From positions 1 to 8,292 of the forward strand of contig JAEZCL010000292.1 in the NCBI GenBank assembly GCA_023433585.1: a stretch of DNA of 8,292 nucleotides, given 5' to 3'. The translations under genes were made by a program, and so were the position numbers. A model generated the notes under the pieces. It made no database searches. It saw nothing but the letters and a program-made list of their open reading frames with translations, and was not told the DNA's origin. This document shows positions 5,773 to 8,292 of the stretch, piece after piece. Source of the stretch: Pseudomonadota bacterium. Its GTDB lineage: Bacteria > Pseudomonadota > Alphaproteobacteria > Caulobacterales > Caulobacteraceae. Within the stretch, counting starts at the first letter, position 1. Each line of letters begins with the position of its first letter.

Positions 5773-7416
5773 TCAGCGCAGCCGCAGGCTCGGCTCCAGC
5801 GTGACCTCGAACAGCCGGTCCCACGGCAGCTCGACCCGTACCGCCGTGACCCGGTCCAGCGTCGCGGTGAACGTCTTGCGTCCGCGTGTCCCGAGCACCA
5901 GCTCGTGCCCGGCGAAGTGGTCGGCGAAGTACCGCTCGGTCAGCGGCACCAGCCGGTCGCGTACCCAGCCGTCGAAGTAGCGCTTCTGCTCGGCGGTCAG
6001 CGCCAGCGGATCCCAGCCCTGCGCGCGGGCGTGCGCGTACGCCTCGACCTGCACCACGTTCTTCCACGGGTCGTCCTTGACGAACCGGTAGAGCAGGTAC
6101 TCGGCGTGCGCCTGGGCCGGCCCGCGCAGCTCCGGCACGCCGAAGCCGCTGCCGGACGAACGCAGGTACGCCCACCGCGCGGTGCCGTGCGCGAGCGCCA
6201 GCCCGAGCGCGTTGCCGCCGGTGTTCCACCCCGAGTACGACAGCAGCGCCGGCAGGTCCAGCCGGGACTCCATCCGGGACACCAGGTCGTGGTCGCCCTT
6301 GTTGACGATCAGCGGGTCCACCACGATCACCGGGGTGCCGGCGGCCAGCAGCTCACCGATGCGGCCGACGAACGCGTCCAGGTCGGCGGTCCGCTGCCCG
6401 GCCGTGGCCGAGGGGGTGTTCACCGCGAGGACGATGTCCGCGTCGCCGGTCACCACCCGGCCGCCCACCGAGGTGACGTGCCGGCGGATGTTCTCCGCGA
6501 ACGGGATGCCCTCCAGCGCGGCGGTCCAGCCCTCGCCGGACACCCCGGCGTACTCCACCCGGTAGGTGGGCGCGGCGCCGGCCGCGACGACGCGCGCGAC
6601 GAGCAGCGCGTTGACCTCGTCGGCGCCGGGGAAGATCTCCACCCGGTCGCCGACGCCGAGCCGCGCCACCAGCGCCTCCAGCTCGACCCGCTCGGCGCGG
6701 GCCAGGCCGACCGGCGCGGTGTCGTCCTCGGAGAGCACCAGGTGGCTGATCGTCCCGTCCGCGACCCACTCCACCATCAGCCGGTTGACCTGGTGGTTGC
6801 GTGCCCGCGCGGCCAGGTAGTCCTCGACCACGGCGTCCGGGATGCGCGCCCGCACGGCGTCGAGCTGGCCCCGCAGCGCCTCCTGGCCCAGGTTGACCAC
6901 CTGGTCGTACAGCTTTGCCCACTGGACCAGCAGGTCACGGTAGTTGTCCAGGTCGGTGCCGGTGCTGGTGATGGCGAGCCGCTGGATCGTGTCGTGCACC
7001 TCGATCACCGCGTCGGACCGGCGTGCGCGCAGCCGCCGGATCGCCTCCAGGTTGCGCAACGCGTCGGCCAGGGCCGGAGCGGCGGTACGCGAGGCGATCA
7101 GGCCCCCGTACGCGAGCATGCTCACCGAGATCACGTACCCGTCGACGCGGTCGGTGCCGTCGAGCCAGCGGGCGATGCCGGCGCCGTCACCGGGGGTGAA
7201 GAAACGGCCCAGCAGGTTCCGCGGCGGCAGCAGCACCTCGGCGTCGGCGCTCGCACCGGTCATCTCCGCGCAGTACGTGTTGACCGGCCGGTCGTCCAGC
7301 GGCACCAGCGCCACGCTCGGTCGCCGGCCGGCGGGCCGGGCGAACGCGGGGCCGCCGAGGGCGACGGTGGCCAGGCCGGCCGCGCCGGTGGCCGCAAGAA
7401 GGGTTCTTCTCTTCAT
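5773..7416 (-). CDS. Exported DUF4127 family protein of unknown function
   Basis: This 547-residue protein has an N-terminal signal: MKRRTLLAA gives a twin-arginine-like RRxLL motif, followed by an Ala/Gly/Leu-rich hydrophobic stretch and a likely cleavage after AFA (24-26). The mature part matches DUF4127 (function unknown). Recognisable segments are VPLDDRPVN (38-46), LAYGGLIASR (101-110), VLSEDDTAPVG (227-237), PGADEVNALLVAR (263-275), VDPLIVNKGDHD (366-377) and SYSGWNTGGNALG (393-405). Several invariant-looking acidic residues (Asp41, Asp42, Glu230, Asp231, Asp232, Asp266, Glu267) hint at an enzyme active site, which is inference. ATG 7416 is preferred over ATG 7485 because GGGAG lies 5 nt upstream, it gives a proper signal peptide, and it overlaps the nanE stop as ATGA. 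It is the last gene of an amino-sugar operon. Confidence 0.88.
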   Translation of the reverse strand: MKRRTLLAATGAAGLATVALGGPAFARPAGRRPSVALVPLDDRPVNTYCAEMTGASADAEVLLPPRNLLGRFFTPGDGAGIARWLDGTDRVDGYVISVSMLAYGGLIASRTAAPALADALRNLEAIRRLRARRSDAVIEVHDTIQRLAITSTGTDLDNYRDLLVQWAKLYDQVVNLGQEALRGQLDAVRARIPDAVVEDYLAARARNHQVNRLMVEWVADGTISHLVLSEDDTAPVGLARAERVELEALVARLGVGDRVEIFPGADEVNALLVARVVAAGAAPTYRVEYAGVSGEGWTAALEGIPFAENIRRHVTSVGGRVVTGDADIVLAVNTPSATAGQRTADLDAFVGRIGELLAAGTPVIVVDPLIVNKGDHDLVSRMESRLDLPALLSYSGWNTGGNALGLALAHGTARWAYLRSSGSGFGVPELRGPAQAHAEYLLYRFVKDDPWKNVVQVEAYAHARAQGWDPLALTAEQKRYFDGWVRDRLVPLTERYFADHFAGHELVLGTRGRKTFTATLDRVTAVRVELPWDRLFEVTLEPSLRLR

Positions 7417-8126
7417 CGATGCTCCCTTTTCTCCGGCGCGCTCGCCGCCCGGGGGGTGGCCGGTACCAGCCGGCGGGTGATCCACAGCGGTGAGGTGACG
7501 GCGTTGCCCATCACCACCGCGTGGGCGCCCGCCTCGAAGGCCCGGCTGATCTGCTCCGTGGTCCGGTAGCGCCCTTCGGCGATCACCGGCACGGGCAGCA
7601 GCGCGGCGAGTCGCGCCACGAGCCCGAGGTCGGGCCCGTCGATCGGTGGGCCGGCCGGCGTGTAGCCGGACAGCGTGGTGGCGACCGCGTCCGCGCCGGC
7701 CTCGACGGCGGCGACGCCCTCGGCCACGGTGGAGACGTCGGCCAGGACCAGCGCTTCGGTCTGCTCGTGCACCGCGCGGACGGTGTCGGCGAAGGTCCGG
7801 CCGTCGGGCCGGGGACGGTCGGTGGCGTCCACCGCGACGACGTGCGACCCGGCCCGCGCCGCTTCGAGGGCGTGCCCGGCGGTCGGGGTGATGAACACGC
7901 CCTGCGTGCCGTGCTTGTACAACCCGATCACCGGCACGTCGACGGCGGCGCGTACGGCCCGCACGTCGTCGGGGCCGTTGACCCGGACCGCCACCGCGCC
8001 GCCACGGACCACTGCGGCCGCCACGCGGGCCTGGACGTACGGGTCGCGCATCGGGTCGTCCGGGTCGTCGGGCAGGGGCTGGCAGGACACGACCAGCCCG
8101 CCGGCGAGTTCGTCCAGGACACTCAC
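7413..8126 (-). CDS. nanE: N-acetylmannosamine-6-phosphate 2-epimerase NanE
   Basis: This 237-residue cytoplasmic TIM-barrel enzyme converts N-acetylmannosamine-6-phosphate to N-acetylglucosamine-6-phosphate in sialic acid and ManNAc breakdown. Family motifs are GLVVSCQ (10-16), GGAVAVRVNG (42-51), PVIGLYK (65-71), VDAT (99-102), LADVST (128-133), TTLSGYT (150-156), PVIAEGRY (180-187) and GAHAVVMGNAVTSP (200-213). Lys71 and Glu184 correspond to the catalytic pair described for this family. The length is normal. The start is GTG at 8126, with GGAGG 9 nt upstream. This GTG overlaps the upstream ROK stop (GTGA), and the TGA overlaps the DUF4127 start (ATGA), so the three genes are probably translationally coupled. 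The last 15 or so residues are a charged, non-conserved tail that carries the downstream ribosome binding site. Confidence 0.93.
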   Translation of the reverse strand: MSVLDELAGGLVVSCQPLPDDPDDPMRDPYVQARVAAAVVRGGAVAVRVNGPDDVRAVRAAVDVPVIGLYKHGTQGVFITPTAGHALEAARAGSHVVAVDATDRPRPDGRTFADTVRAVHEQTEALVLADVSTVAEGVAAVEAGADAVATTLSGYTPAGPPIDGPDLGLVARLAALLPVPVIAEGRYRTTEQISRAFEAGAHAVVMGNAVTSPLWITRRLVPATPRAASAPEKREHR

Positions 8127-8292
8127 GTGCTTGTTCCTCCGTGGTGATGGGGCGGTGCGGTGGCGAGCCGGGCGGCGCCGACCACCACCGCGTCGGCGCC
8201 CAGCGCCGCGGAAAGCAGTGGCACGTGCGCCCAGCCGCCTGGTAGCTCCGCCCGGTAGGCGGCAGTCGCGGCGGGCAGCAGGGTGCCGGCGG
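8123..8292 (-). CDS. ROK family sugar kinase, C-terminal end only (5' part outside window)
   Basis: The last 55 codons of a gene entering from the right edge are visible, ending at TGA 8123-8125, which overlaps the nanE GTG. The residues AHVPLLSAALGADAVVVGAA followed by RLA match the typical C-terminus of ROK kinases, where a conserved AALG-D-A segment and a final helix complete the C-terminal lobe. A tail rich in Pro and His (PPHHHGG) follows. Next to nanE, the likely reaction is ATP-dependent phosphorylation of N-acetylmannosamine (NanK-like) or of another amino sugar. Substrate-defining and ATP-binding motifs lie outside the window, so glucokinase, GlcNAc kinase or a ROK repressor remain possible. 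Confidence 0.75.
   Translation of the reverse strand, partial: AGTLLPAATAAYRAELPGGWAHVPLLSAALGADAVVVGAARLATAPPHHHGGTST

Noticed and set aside
7417..7485. 23-residue N-terminal extension of the DUF4127 protein
   Set aside because: It would put Pro/Gly-rich sequence before the signal peptide and overlap nanE by about 70 bp. ATG 7416 has a good GGGAG site and an ATGA overlap.
4843..7569. Plus-strand open frame of 908 codons across the VOC gene and opposite the DUF4127 gene
   Set aside because: It crosses a terminator hairpin and two genes with clear families in other frames. Its translation is Arg/Gly/Ala-rich with no recognisable domain.

Overview
The window looks like chromosomal DNA from a high-GC actinomycete, probably a Micromonospora-like or related soil genus. 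The evidence is very high GC at third codon positions, GGAGG-type ribosome binding sites, a GTG start, ATGA/GTGA gene overlaps, a twin-arginine-type signal peptide, and protein families common in Actinobacteria. The genus is an inference.

Left block (1-4709, minus strand): two overlapping genes that read out of the left edge. The first is a complete SNF2-type helicase closely resembling DrmD (drmD, 1060 aa). The second is the first 509 residues of a large Eco57I-like/DrmMI-type adenine methylase (drmMI), whose catalytic part lies outside the window. DrmD plus DrmMI is the signature of class 1 DISARM, an anti-phage defence system. The core genes drmA, drmB and drmC would be expected to the left and are not visible here.

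Middle (4710-5020): a 311-bp divergent intergenic region. It holds a five-codon leader ORF with a good Shine-Dalgarno sequence, whose stop overlaps the drmD start. It also holds a 14-bp perfect palindrome and a pair of 8-bp direct repeats 20 bp apart, both candidate operators. It separates the defence genes from ordinary metabolic genes.

Right block (5021-8292): a plus-strand gene for a two-domain VOC/glyoxalase-like protein (5021-5737) ends at a strong GC hairpin shared with a convergent minus-strand operon. That operon, in transcription order, is a ROK-family sugar kinase (3' end only), N-acetylmannosamine-6-phosphate 2-epimerase (nanE), and an exported DUF4127 protein. Each start overlaps the previous stop, so the three are almost certainly co-translated. 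Kinase plus epimerase fits the route ManNAc to ManNAc-6-P to GlcNAc-6-P. The DUF4127 protein has no known function, and its secretion signal suggests it acts outside the membrane in the same amino-sugar pathway.

The points of most interest are the DISARM locus with its mini-ORF leader and operator-like repeats, and the coupling of an exported DUF4127 protein to ManNAc catabolism.
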